A stretch of 64,000 nt of DNA, from IMG/VR virus record IMGVR_UViG_3300027734_000046, positions 56,191 through 120,190 of that record. One strand, 5' to 3'. The translations under genes and the position numbers were made by a program. This document shows positions 45,589 through 54,392 of this stretch, in pieces. The DNA is from a virus. The notes under the pieces were generated by a model that had not been told where the DNA came from, made no database searches, and saw nothing but the letters and a program-made list of their open reading frames with translations. Every line of letters begins with the position of its first letter. Positions within the stretch are counted from its first letter, which is position 1.

Positions 45589-46179
45589 ATGAAAATTAAA
45601 CCATCAGACGATACACAATGGAGAGCCGAAAATGGTGATAATACTTATCGAATAAACTATAATTTAAATAATGAATCTGTTATTGTTGATTTAGGGGCTA
45701 GACATGGAGACTGGTCAGACCTAATTAAACAAAAATACAACCCAAAAATTTATTGTTTTGAAGTGGTTCCAGAGTTTTGTAATCAATTAAAACACAAAGG
45801 GTATAATACTTTTTGTTCTGCCGTTTCAAATAAAAAAGAAAAAATAAAATTAGGTGTTTTTGAATCTGAAGCTTCTATATTCTATACTGAATCAGACTTT
45901 GAATGTGATGCTATTTCGGCTAGTGAAATTTTTAATCTTATCAAAAAAAATCATATAGATTTAATGAAAATAAATGTTGAGGGTGCTGAATATAAAATAC
46001 TTAATGAATTAATTGATAACAAAAATATAGATAAAGTCGATAACATACAAGTACAATTCCATTTATTTGACAATTCTGAAAATGATGAATATGAAAAATT
46101 ATCTGAAAAACTATCAAAAACACATGAGATATCTTGGAGATTTCCATTTGTCTGGGAAAATTGGACATTAAAAAAATAA
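45589..46179 (+). CDS. FkbM-family methyltransferase
   Basis: 196 residues. VIVDLGARHGDWSDLIK (about 31-47) is the SAM-binding motif I; YCFEVVPEFCNQL supplies motif II; LMKINVEGAEYKIL near residue 126 is the FkbM signature with the DxEG-like core as NVEG. FkbM enzymes O-methylate sugars or lipids. One of three in this locus. It follows the GT by 2 bases. Confidence 0.85.
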   Translation: MKIKPSDDTQWRAENGDNTYRINYNLNNESVIVDLGARHGDWSDLIKQKYNPKIYCFEVVPEFCNQLKHKGYNTFCSAVSNKKEKIKLGVFESEASIFYTESDFECDAISASEIFNLIKKNHIDLMKINVEGAEYKILNELIDNKNIDKVDNIQVQFHLFDNSENDEYEKLSEKLSKTHEISWRFPFVWENWTLKK

Positions 46180-46185
46180 AAAAAT

Positions 46186-46770
46186 ATGATAAAAACACCA
46201 ATTAAAAAAGAAAAATGGGTTGAAGCCCAAATAGAAGAAAAAATACATCACATGCACGAAAATGTTGATGCCTCAGTAAATAGATGGGGTGAAATATATA
46301 ATTTTTATTTTAGATATTTAGACATTGATACTAATCTTGAAAATAAGACTATTTTAGAAATAGGTCCAGCTAAAATTGCTGCATTAATTTATTGTAATAA
46401 TTATGGTCCTTCATTTATTGTTGAACCAACTAAATATGAAGATACTGAACATTTGTATGTTGATAAACCAATTACTTTTATTAGAGATACATATGAAGAT
46501 TGCGAATCACCTGTTGTTGATGAAATTTGGCTTTTTAATGTTTTACAACACATTGTAGACCCTGATTTGTTTATTGAAAAATGTAAAAAAAGTGCTAAAA
46601 TAATTAAATTTTTTGAACCGATAAACACACCAATAGAAGTACATCACCCACATTCATTTACTTTTGATGAATATGTTAAATATTTTGGTGATTCTGTTAA
46701 ATTATATAACGGGTCCACAGAAATTTACCATACAGCAGATTGCGTATATGGTATTTATAAATGCCAATAA
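46186..46770 (+). CDS. SAM-dependent methyltransferase (class I)
   Basis: 194 residues. TILEIGPAKIAALIYC is motif I, FNVLQHIVDPDLFIEKC is the post-II region found in class I methyltransferases, and FTFDEYVKYFG lies near the end. Not of FkbM type. The substrate is unknown; a sugar is likely given its neighbours. Six bases separate it from the previous gene. Confidence 0.75.
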   Translation: MIKTPIKKEKWVEAQIEEKIHHMHENVDASVNRWGEIYNFYFRYLDIDTNLENKTILEIGPAKIAALIYCNNYGPSFIVEPTKYEDTEHLYVDKPITFIRDTYEDCESPVVDEIWLFNVLQHIVDPDLFIEKCKKSAKIIKFFEPINTPIEVHHPHSFTFDEYVKYFGDSVKLYNGSTEIYHTADCVYGIYKCQ

Positions 46771-46783
46771 AAAATAAAATAAA

Positions 46784-47422
46784 ATGAAAACATATTCACA
46801 GTGTGGGCAAGATTTATTTGTCCTAAATCTTTTAAAAATTAAAAATGGTACTTTTTTAGATTTAGGTTGCTACTTGCCTAAAAATATCAATAACACATTT
46901 TTACTAGAACAAAATGGTTGGGTTGGTATCTCATTAGATATTAACGATTATTCGAATGAATGGTCGGTTAGAAAAAATAAATTTATTCAATGTGATTGTT
47001 TAAATCAAGATTATAATGAATTGTTAAGTAAGAATTATGATAGTAACGTAATCGATTATTTAACATTAGATATGGAGGCCTTAGGTGACAGATATGCATT
47101 ATTAGATATTATTTTAAAAACTAATTATGAATTTAAAATAATCACAATTGAACACGATTCACATTTAGGTCAACAATATGTTAATAATGAAAAAATACCG
47201 CAAAGAGAATTACTAACAAAAATGGGTTACGACCTTGTTTGTGCCGATGTTTCACATAAGGATTACCCTAATGATTTTTACGAAGATTGGTGGGTCAATA
47301 AAAAATATTTTACAGAAAATGAATATAAGTCTTGGATTTCAAACAAAGAAAGTTTTGATAAAATCCTAAATAAAAATAATATAAATCATGAAAGTACTAC
47401 CGAATCAATGTCGTGGTATTAA
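46784..47422 (+). CDS. FkbM-family methyltransferase
   Basis: 212 residues. It starts with MKTYSQCGQDLFVLNLL, the SQxGQD opening common in this family, then GTFLDLGCYLPKNINN (motif I) and DYLTLDMEALGDRYAL in the FkbM core position. IITIEHDSHLGQQY follows. Likely O-methyltransferase for a glycan. Preceded by an A-rich leader. Confidence 0.8.
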   Translation: MKTYSQCGQDLFVLNLLKIKNGTFLDLGCYLPKNINNTFLLEQNGWVGISLDINDYSNEWSVRKNKFIQCDCLNQDYNELLSKNYDSNVIDYLTLDMEALGDRYALLDIILKTNYEFKIITIEHDSHLGQQYVNNEKIPQRELLTKMGYDLVCADVSHKDYPNDFYEDWWVNKKYFTENEYKSWISNKESFDKILNKNNINHESTTESMSWY

Positions 47423-47443
47423 TTAAAATTAACAATAAATAAA

Positions 47444-48469
47444 ATGAAAAGAATATTAGTACTAGGTGGTGGAGGATTTATTGGTGGACACTTAGCAAAA
47501 AAATTAAAAGATGCGGGTCATTGGGTTAGAGTTGTTGACATTAAAAAACATGAATACTTTAAAACTGAAGAGTTCTGTAGTGAATTTATAATAGGTGATT
47601 TAAAAGATAGGATGCTAGTGTCTAGAGTTATGCTAAGCCCAACACAAACATCGTTAAACGATGCTGAAAATGCTTTTGATGAAGTATACCAGCTTGCTGC
47701 TGATATGGGTGGTGCTGGTTATATATTCACTGGTGAAAACGACTTTAACGTTATGCATAATTCATGTATGATTAATTTAAATGTTGTTGAGCATGCGGTT
47801 AAATTTAATGTTAAAAAATTATTTTATTCTTCATCAGCATGTATGTATCCAGAACATAATCAACTAGACCCAAATAACCCAAATTGCGAAGAAAGTTCAG
47901 CATATCCAGCAAATCCAGATTCTGAATATGGTTGGGAAAAATTATTTAGTGAAAGAATATATTTAACAGCTAATCGTAATTATAATTTAAATGTTAGAAT
48001 TGCAAGATTTCATAATATATTCGGTCCTCAGGGTACTTGGAAAGGTGGTAAAGAAAAGGCACCTGCAGCTATGTGTAGAAAAGCTTGCGAAACACCTGAT
48101 GGTGGTACTTTAGAAGTTTGGGGTGATGGAAGTCAAACACGCTCATTTTTATATATTGATGAATGTGTTGAGGCAGTATTACGATTAATGGACAGCGATT
48201 TTATCGGACCTGTAAATATTGGTTCTGAAGAAAAAGTTACAATTAATGAACTAGCTGAAATGGCGATTAAACTATCTGGTAAAAATATCCATATTAAAAA
48301 CATATATGGTGAAGAGTTTATTCAAAAATACGGACACAAATGTCCACTTGGTGTAAAAGGAAGAAATTCTGACAATAAATTATACAAAGAAAAAATTGGA
48401 TGGTCAGTAAACGAACCGTTAATTAATGGGTTAACTAAAACATACCAATGGATAAAGACAATGAATTAA
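47444..48469 (+). CDS. GDP-mannose 3,5-epimerase-like extended SDR enzyme
   Basis: 341 residues, very close in pattern to plant GDP-D-mannose 3,5-epimerase, which converts GDP-mannose to GDP-L-galactose and GDP-L-gulose. NAD(P)-binding GGGGFIGG is at residues 8-15. Catalytic residues align: SSACMYPE contains Cys133, YGWEK gives Tyr162 and Lys166, and TWKGGKEKAP contains Lys205. The Cys-Lys spacing of 72 equals that of the Arabidopsis enzyme (Cys145/Lys217). GRNSDN near residue 305 is also conserved. It may supply unusual L-sugars to the glycosyltransferases around it. It overlaps the next gene by 22 bases. Confidence 0.85.
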   Translation: MKRILVLGGGGFIGGHLAKKLKDAGHWVRVVDIKKHEYFKTEEFCSEFIIGDLKDRMLVSRVMLSPTQTSLNDAENAFDEVYQLAADMGGAGYIFTGENDFNVMHNSCMINLNVVEHAVKFNVKKLFYSSSACMYPEHNQLDPNNPNCEESSAYPANPDSEYGWEKLFSERIYLTANRNYNLNVRIARFHNIFGPQGTWKGGKEKAPAAMCRKACETPDGGTLEVWGDGSQTRSFLYIDECVEAVLRLMDSDFIGPVNIGSEEKVTINELAEMAIKLSGKNIHIKNIYGEEFIQKYGHKCPLGVKGRNSDNKLYKEKIGWSVNEPLINGLTKTYQWIKTMN

Positions 48470-49074
48470 AACAAAAATTTGCAATTGTAGTACAAGGGCC
48501 ATCGAATCATGTTGAAGAAATAAAAAAAGCTTGGGATGGATTTACAATTATTTGGTCAACTTGGATTGGTGAAGAAAGTAAGTATAATTTTAATGATATT
48601 GTAATTTTTAACGAATACCCACAAGACCGAGGTGTTAATAATTTAGGATTGCAAAAAATATCAACAATTGAAGGTATTAAAAAAGCAAAAGAATTAGGCT
48701 TTAAACATGTTTTAAAATGGAGAAGTGATTTAATACCAAATAATTCTAATGAATTAATAAAATCTTTTAAAGACAACCATTTGAATTTTTTATCTTGGCA
48801 TATTGAAGGTGAATATTTTATTGATTACTTTTTAGGTGGTGGTATTGATGATGTCTATGAAGCATGGAATTTAAATACGACATCTGGTCCATTTCCTGAA
48901 AGAGTTATAACAGATAATATTCTTGATAAGAAATTTAAAAATTTTAATTTTATTGCTAACGAATTATCTAAAGATAATGAAGTTTTTTGGCCAAAATATA
49001 ATGTGTATCTTTCTAGTTATAATGGCCTACCAGGTAGCAATGTAGATGTTGTTAAATATAAAATTTTAGAATGA
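48448..49074 (+). CDS. WavE-like glycosyltransferase
   Basis: 208 residues. KFAIVVQGPSNHVEEIKKAW and FTIIWSTWIGEE are the WavE-type start; KHVLKWRSDLIPNN near residue 90 carries the RSD motif typical of these LPS-associated enzymes. It starts within the end of the epimerase gene and ends in a 4 base overlap with the HAD/NTase fusion, linking all three in one coupled unit. Substrate unknown. Confidence 0.7.
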   Translation: MDKDNELKQKFAIVVQGPSNHVEEIKKAWDGFTIIWSTWIGEESKYNFNDIVIFNEYPQDRGVNNLGLQKISTIEGIKKAKELGFKHVLKWRSDLIPNNSNELIKSFKDNHLNFLSWHIEGEYFIDYFLGGGIDDVYEAWNLNTTSGPFPERVITDNILDKKFKNFNFIANELSKDNEVFWPKYNVYLSSYNGLPGSNVDVVKYKILE

Positions 49075-50429
49075 TGATTAAATTAATTATTTTTGATTTA
49101 GATGGTGTTTTATTTGATGGTAAAGATATACATTTTGATACACTAAACGAAGCATTAGGTCCAGAATATTATATTGATTGGGGTGAACATTTAAGTAAAT
49201 ATGACGGACTTAAAACAATCCAAAAGCTTGAAATGTTAACAAAAGAAAAGGGGTTACCAATAAATAAATACGATGAAATTTGGAAAAATAAACAACGGCT
49301 CACCATTGAAAAAATAAAAAATATTAAGTCATCAACACAACTAAAAGTCTGCATCGATACTTTATCAAAAAAAGGTTATAAATTAGTTTGTTGTAGTAAT
49401 AGTATTAGAAAAACAATATTAACTGTACTATCAAAATTAGAAATTATTGAATATTTTGATTTGATTCTTTCAAACGAAGATGTTAAAAATAGCAAACCAC
49501 ATCCAGAAATTTATTGGAAAGCAATATCAATAATGGGTGTTATACCAGAAGAAACATTAATTATTGAAGATTCACCATATGGTTTATTGGCGGCAAGTAG
49601 AAGCAATTCTCATGTTATGAGAGTATCATCACCAAAAGATGTAACATATGATAATATATTTAAAAACTTAAATAAAGAAAAAATGAATATAATACCAAAA
49701 TGGAAAGACGAAAAATTAAATATATTAATACCTATGGCTGGAGCTGGGAGTAGATTTGAAAATGCTGGTTACACATTTCCAAAACCACTTATTGATGTCA
49801 ATGGAAAACCAATGATTCAATTAGTTGTTGAAAACCTAAATTTAGACGCGAACTATATTTACATTGTTCAAAAATCACATCGTCAAAAATACAATTTGGA
49901 TACTTTATTAAATTTAATAACGCCAAATTGTAAAATAATTGATGTTGATGGGTTAACAGAAGGCGCAGCTTGCACCGCATTATTAGCTAAAGATTATATA
50001 AATAATCAAAACCCTTTATTTTTTGCTAATTCAGACCAATTTGTTGAATGGGATTCAAATGAATTTATGTATAAAATGCAAGAGACAAATACCGATGGTG
50101 GTATTGTTACATTTAAATCAACGCATCCAAAATGGTCATTTGTTAAATTAAATACAAATACTAATTTAGTTGAAGAAGTTGCAGAAAAAAATCCAATATC
50201 TGATAATGCGACTGTTGGTTATTATTATTGGAAACATGGTAGTGATTTTGTAAATTATGCCGAAAAAATGATTCAAAAAAACATACGTGTTAATAATGAA
50301 TTTTATGTTTGCCCTGTATTTAATCAAGCAATCGAAGATAATAAAAAAATAAGAATTTTTAATGCCACAAAAATGTGGGGACTAGGTACACCAGAAGATT
50401 TAAAATATTTTTTAGAAAATAATAAATAA
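49071..50429 (+). CDS. HAD phosphatase-nucleotidyltransferase fusion
   Basis: 452 residues. Residues 1-205 form a HAD of beta-phosphoglucomutase type: IIFDLDGVLFD (motif I), CCSNS (motif II), KPHPEIYW (motif III) and IIEDSPYGLLAASR (motif IV). Residues about 214-452 form a sugar-1-phosphate nucleotidyltransferase: LIPMAGAGSRFENAGYTFPK with KPLIDV, then FFANSDQFVEWDSNEF. The single chain could dephosphorylate or isomerise a sugar phosphate and then activate it as an NDP-sugar. Both halves look intact. The gene joins its neighbours by a 4 base overlap upstream. Confidence 0.85.
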   Translation: MMIKLIIFDLDGVLFDGKDIHFDTLNEALGPEYYIDWGEHLSKYDGLKTIQKLEMLTKEKGLPINKYDEIWKNKQRLTIEKIKNIKSSTQLKVCIDTLSKKGYKLVCCSNSIRKTILTVLSKLEIIEYFDLILSNEDVKNSKPHPEIYWKAISIMGVIPEETLIIEDSPYGLLAASRSNSHVMRVSSPKDVTYDNIFKNLNKEKMNIIPKWKDEKLNILIPMAGAGSRFENAGYTFPKPLIDVNGKPMIQLVVENLNLDANYIYIVQKSHRQKYNLDTLLNLITPNCKIIDVDGLTEGAACTALLAKDYINNQNPLFFANSDQFVEWDSNEFMYKMQETNTDGGIVTFKSTHPKWSFVKLNTNTNLVEEVAEKNPISDNATVGYYYWKHGSDFVNYAEKMIQKNIRVNNEFYVCPVFNQAIEDNKKIRIFNATKMWGLGTPEDLKYFLENNK

Positions 50430-50450
50430 AACAAAACAAAACAAAAAAAA

Positions 50451-51059
50451 ATGGAAAAAAAGATTTATGTAGAAGTTGGTTCAAATACTGGAACCGATAC
50501 ACAACGATTTGTTAACGATGATTCAATAGTTTATTGCTTTGAGCCATCAATGGAATTATCGTTTAATTTATGGGAGCGATATAAACATCACGATAATGTA
50601 ATTGTATTACCTTTTGCTATTGATATTGAAAACAGTATTAAAAAATTTAACGTTGCTGGTACATCAAATTGGGGTTGCAGTAGTTTAAATAATTTTGATA
50701 GTAATATTGCACATAAATGGCCAGGTAGACCTGATTTTATGTTTACCCATTCATATGTGGTACCAACAATAACACTTTACGATTTTATTAATTTATATAA
50801 TATTGAACACATTGATTATCTGTGGATAGATGCCCAAGGTCATGATTTTAATGTTATTAAAAGCCTTAAAGATAAAATTAATATAGTAAAAGAAGGCAGA
50901 TGCGAAGCCGCTCATAATGTTACGTTGTACGAAGGTGTTAATAACAATTATCAAGATATTATCGATTATTTAAGTAACTTTGGATTTGAATCAGAAATTG
51001 AATTAGACCGTTCTGGATTTGGTGCTGAATGTGATGTTTCATTTAAAAAAAGAATATGA
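50451..51059 (+). CDS. FkbM-family methyltransferase
   Basis: 202 residues. IYVEVGSNTGTDTQRFV is motif I; YCFEPSMELSFNL is motif II; HIDYLWIDAQGHDFNVIKSL near residue 125 is the FkbM DxQGxD-type core. A long A-rich leader precedes its ATG. The stop overlaps the next start by 4 bases. Third FkbM enzyme in this locus. Confidence 0.85.
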   Translation: MEKKIYVEVGSNTGTDTQRFVNDDSIVYCFEPSMELSFNLWERYKHHDNVIVLPFAIDIENSIKKFNVAGTSNWGCSSLNNFDSNIAHKWPGRPDFMFTHSYVVPTITLYDFINLYNIEHIDYLWIDAQGHDFNVIKSLKDKINIVKEGRCEAAHNVTLYEGVNNNYQDIIDYLSNFGFESEIELDRSGFGAECDVSFKKRI

Positions 51060-51505
51060 TATTAATATCACATAGAGGAAATACCATTGGGCCAATACCT
51101 AATTTGGAAAATGAACCAAAATATATAGATAATGCAATTTCTGATGGTTTTGATGTTGAAGTTGATGTTTGGTGTATAAAAAATAAAGAAGATAATTGGC
51201 AATTATTTTTAGGTCATGATGAACCACAATATGGTATAAATTATGATTGGCTTTCTGATAGAATTGCAAATCTTTGGGTACATTGTAAAAATATCGAAGC
51301 TATTGAATTTTTTAAAAATACAAAAATTAATTATTTTTGGCATCAATATGATACATTAACACTAACATCAAACAAATATATTTGGGCGTATCCTGGAAAA
51401 CAACCAATAAGTGGTAGCATTGCTGTTATGCCTGAAATTAATTCTGATAACATAACTAAATGTATTGGTGTTTGCTCTGATTATATAAAAAATTATAAAA
51501 AATGA
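51056..51505 (+). CDS. GDPD-like protein (short glycerophosphodiesterase fold)
   Basis: 149 residues. The order of ISHRGN (about 4-9), FDVEVDVW (about 34-41) and LFLGHDEPQY (about 52-61) follows the catalytic HRGN, ExD and H motifs of glycerophosphodiester phosphodiesterases. At half the usual length it lacks the C-terminal barrel portion. Similar short forms occur beside capsule genes. It may cleave or add glycerophosphoryl groups. Overlaps neighbours by 4 bases on both sides. Confidence 0.65.
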   Translation: MILISHRGNTIGPIPNLENEPKYIDNAISDGFDVEVDVWCIKNKEDNWQLFLGHDEPQYGINYDWLSDRIANLWVHCKNIEAIEFFKNTKINYFWHQYDTLTLTSNKYIWAYPGKQPISGSIAVMPEINSDNITKCIGVCSDYIKNYKK

Positions 51506-52506
51506 TATTATTAACTTACGGGACTAGACCAGAATATATAAAAATTAAACCATTAATTAACGAAATGGTGAAACAAAATATATCATTTAAAACATTATTT
51601 ACAGGTCAACATAAAGACATAGTAAATAATGATGCTGATTTTGTTTTAGATATGAAAAATTATGGTGAAAATAGATTGGATAATATTATACAAAATTGTA
51701 TGAATATGCCGTCAAGCTGGTTTGATGGGATTGACTATATTTTAGTTCAAGGCGATACAACATCGGTTACTGGATTAGCGCTAGCGGCACTACATAGAAA
51801 AATAAAATTAATACATCTAGAAGCTGGCCTTAGAACATATGACACCGAAAATCCTTACCCCGAAGAAAATAATAGACGAATCGTTTCAACAATTGCTGAC
51901 ATACATCTATGTCCAACAGAGCAAAATAAAATTAATTTATTAAACGAAAACATTCCTGAGAATAAAATATATGTTGTTGGTAATACTGGTTTAGATAATT
52001 TATTAAATTTAAACTATGAAATAAAATACGATAATAAAATTTTAATAACTCTTCATAGACGTGAAAATCATGAAAAAATGGATGAGTGGTTTATTGCTTT
52101 AAACAATATTGCAAAAAGATACAAAGATTACGAATTTATATTACCAATACATCCAAACCCAAATGTTCAAAAACATAAACATTTGTTAACAGACATTAAA
52201 GTTATCAACCCATTAAATCATGAAGAACTTATAAAATATTTATTTACTATAAAATTAGTTATTACCGATAGCGGTGGTATACAAGAAGAATGTAGTTTTT
52301 TAAACAAAAAATGTTTGGTTTGTCGAAAAATAACAGAAAGACCAGAATCGGTAGGTTTAACCAGTTTTTTAGTTGATGAACCAGAAAATTTATATGGGCT
52401 GTTTGAAGAACATATTAAATCAGCAACATCAATGGATGACCAAAAATGTCCATTCGGTGACGGAAAATCATCCGAAAGAATTTGTAATATTTTTAGATAT
52501 TTATAG
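51502..52506 (+). CDS. wecB: UDP-N-acetylglucosamine 2-epimerase (non-hydrolysing type)
   Basis: 334 residues. LTYGTRPEYIKIKPLI, QGDTTS, HLEAGLRTYD, PYPEENNRR, LHRREN and a final SGGIQEECSFLNKK/TERPESV are the ordered motifs of the family. The acidic pairs and His expected for catalysis are all present. It interconverts UDP-GlcNAc and UDP-ManNAc. About 40 residues shorter than the E. coli enzyme. The stop codon lies inside a promoter-like element for phoH. Confidence 0.9.
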   Translation: MILLTYGTRPEYIKIKPLINEMVKQNISFKTLFTGQHKDIVNNDADFVLDMKNYGENRLDNIIQNCMNMPSSWFDGIDYILVQGDTTSVTGLALAALHRKIKLIHLEAGLRTYDTENPYPEENNRRIVSTIADIHLCPTEQNKINLLNENIPENKIYVVGNTGLDNLLNLNYEIKYDNKILITLHRRENHEKMDEWFIALNNIAKRYKDYEFILPIHPNPNVQKHKHLLTDIKVINPLNHEELIKYLFTIKLVITDSGGIQEECSFLNKKCLVCRKITERPESVGLTSFLVDEPENLYGLFEEHIKSATSMDDQKCPFGDGKSSERICNIFRYL

Positions 52507-52511
52507 TAAAA
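52496..52511 (+). promoter_or_regulatory. Late-promoter-like element upstream of phoH
   Basis: GATATTTATAGTAAAA spans the end of wecB and lies just upstream of the phoH start at 52516. It resembles the TATATTTATTATAAAA-type elements in other gaps. Low confidence because it overlaps coding sequence. Confidence 0.25.
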
Positions 52512-52515
52512 ATAC

Positions 52516-53364
52516 ATGAACAAAAAAAGCACAGATAGAAAACCAAAAACAAGAAGAAATGCTGATATTGAACTATCAGCATTTTCTGAATCTAACGGTG
52601 AAACAACCCCAAAAAAAGAAGTCTTATCAACAATTAGACTTGAAATAAAACATAAAAACGAGACACAAAAAAAGTTAACACAAGCAATAAAAAAGAACGA
52701 TGTTACAATATGCGCTGGACCCGCTGGTACAGGCAAAACCCTGCTTAGTGTATTTGAAGCTTTGCTATTGTTGAAAACCTATCCAGAAAAATATAAAGAA
52801 ATCAAGTTGGTTAAATCAATAACACAACTTAAAAATGAAGACCTTGGTATACTGCCTGGTGATGAGAAAGAAAAAATGAAATTTCTCATGATGTCTTATT
52901 TAGATGCTTTTTATAAAATTATTGGCGAAGGTCTTACAAATAAACTAATTGATTCTGGGTTAATTAAAATGGAGGTTTTTGGTGCTATACGTGGAAGGTC
53001 TTTTACAAACTGCATTATATTAGTTGACGAATTTCAAAACATTACCCACGATAATGCAAAAACATTCCTAACTAGATTTTCAGACGATACAAAGGTTATT
53101 GTTTTAGGTGATACGGGTCAAATTGATTTAAAAAATAAAAAAGATAGTTCATTAGAAAGATTAATTGAAAGGGTAAATTTAACACCAATCGAAGGCGTTG
53201 GAGTTGTTGAATTTAATGAATCAGAAACTGTTAGACACAGACTTACTAGCTACTTTATTAACGTATTTAAAGAACCAGAACAACCCAAACAAGAACAGCA
53301 ACAAAACAAAAAAAATACAAAAAAATCTATTTTTAAAAGTTTTATCGATTTATTTAAAAAATAA
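52516..53364 (+). CDS. phoH: PhoH-like ATPase
   Basis: 282 residues. Walker A CAGPAGTGKT (residues about 66-75), the PhoH-typical KLVKSITQLKNEDLGILPG, then FGAIRGRSFTNCIILVDEFQN (Walker B DE, about 162-175) and VLGDTGQIDL. PhoH proteins are RNA-linked ATPases frequent in large phages and induced under phosphate stress in bacteria. The tail is Gln/Lys-rich. Separated from the next gene by a 35-base gap with a weak promoter-like TTG-N19-TATCATTC. Confidence 0.9.
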   Translation: MNKKSTDRKPKTRRNADIELSAFSESNGETTPKKEVLSTIRLEIKHKNETQKKLTQAIKKNDVTICAGPAGTGKTLLSVFEALLLLKTYPEKYKEIKLVKSITQLKNEDLGILPGDEKEKMKFLMMSYLDAFYKIIGEGLTNKLIDSGLIKMEVFGAIRGRSFTNCIILVDEFQNITHDNAKTFLTRFSDDTKVIVLGDTGQIDLKNKKDSSLERLIERVNLTPIEGVGVVEFNESETVRHRLTSYFINVFKEPEQPKQEQQQNKKNTKKSIFKSFIDLFKK

Positions 53365-53399
53365 CTTGACTTTATTCTTATAATTACTATCATTCTACC

Positions 53400-54002
53400 A
53401 TGAATATAGGTATATCAATAAATGAAGTTTTAAGAGATTTTTTAGGTCAGTTATTATACACATACGACAAGTATATTGAAAAAACTGATATTAAAGAAAC
53501 AGAAATTACCAGTCTAAACTTAACAGAATTTTTAAAATTCGAGAGCGTAGACGAATGTAATAAGTTTTTATATTTAGAAGCACCCCTAGAAATCTTTGGC
53601 CATGCAGATTTAAAATTTGATGGCGTAATGGCTCACTTTAATAATCTTTTAATGGACATTAAAGATGAGGAAGAACACCAAATTATTTTGGTTGGTAAAG
53701 AAATAAACAAAAGCATCCCATCAACATTTTTCTTTTTATCCAAAACTGGATGTAGAGCAGAAAAAATAAATTTTGTTCAAAACGCAATAAACGAATGGGA
53801 TAATGTTGATTTATTAATTACCGCAAACCCAGATGCGCTTCAAAATAAACCGAACGGTAAAATTAGCGTAAAGGTTAAAGCACCATACAACGAAAATGTA
53901 TCCGCCGATTACGAAATCGATTCTATTTTAGATTTTATTAAAGACCAAGACTTAAGAGATAAAATCATAAATTCAAAAATAACAACTTACGAAGAAATTT
54001 AA
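53400..54002 (+). CDS. HAD-like (5'-nucleotidase-type) protein lacking the catalytic Asp pair
   Basis: 200 residues. The order of elements (GISINEVLRDFLGQLL at the N-terminus, EIFGHADLKFDGVM, ITANPDALQNKPNGK and APYNENVSADYEIDSIL) follows phage 5'(3')-nucleotidase-like HAD proteins, where motif I is usually DxDGVLRDF. Here both motif I aspartates are replaced (Ser6 and Asn8), so catalysis is unlikely. Together with the HD-fold gene at 33694 this is a second enzyme-fold protein in the window missing key acids. May be regulatory or structural. Confidence 0.6.
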   Translation: MNIGISINEVLRDFLGQLLYTYDKYIEKTDIKETEITSLNLTEFLKFESVDECNKFLYLEAPLEIFGHADLKFDGVMAHFNNLLMDIKDEEEHQIILVGKEINKSIPSTFFFLSKTGCRAEKINFVQNAINEWDNVDLLITANPDALQNKPNGKISVKVKAPYNENVSADYEIDSILDFIKDQDLRDKIINSKITTYEEI

Positions 54003-54005
54003 ACT

Positions 54006-54365
54006 ATGTTAGAATTTGGTGACTCAGTCTTTTATATAGACTTAAAAGCTTTTGACAAAGCCATTACTATTATTGATGGTAAAAACCCAGAAGATTTAAA
54101 TGTAGAAACAGAAACAAAAACAACACTAAATGAAAAAGGTGAAATTTTAATGAGTGAAGTGTTTCAAAGAACAAGCCAAAGAGGTAAAGAAATTGATGCA
54201 ACAAAATATGATTTACTTAAAACATTTATTGAGTACATTATAGATTATGAAGACGAAAGCGACGACACACTAGGTGCCGACAGAGCGCTATCTCAAACAC
54301 CTCTAGGATATAAAATAGTATTTAATACCTTATTAAAGGAGAATATATTAAAAGAAAAACCATAA
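54006..54365 (+). CDS. Unassigned acidic protein (119 aa)
   Basis: No recognised family. VFYIDLKAFDKAITII is a plausible beta-alpha unit; the C-terminal helical part contains IDATKYDLLKTFIEYIIDY. It lies 3 bases after the HAD-like gene and 27 before the next GT, likely cotranscribed. No signal or membrane segment. Function unknown. Confidence 0.6.
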   Translation: MLEFGDSVFYIDLKAFDKAITIIDGKNPEDLNVETETKTTLNEKGEILMSEVFQRTSQRGKEIDATKYDLLKTFIEYIIDYEDESDDTLGADRALSQTPLGYKIVFNTLLKENILKEKP

Positions 54366-54392
54366 TAAAAAATAAAAATAAAAAAAAAAGAA

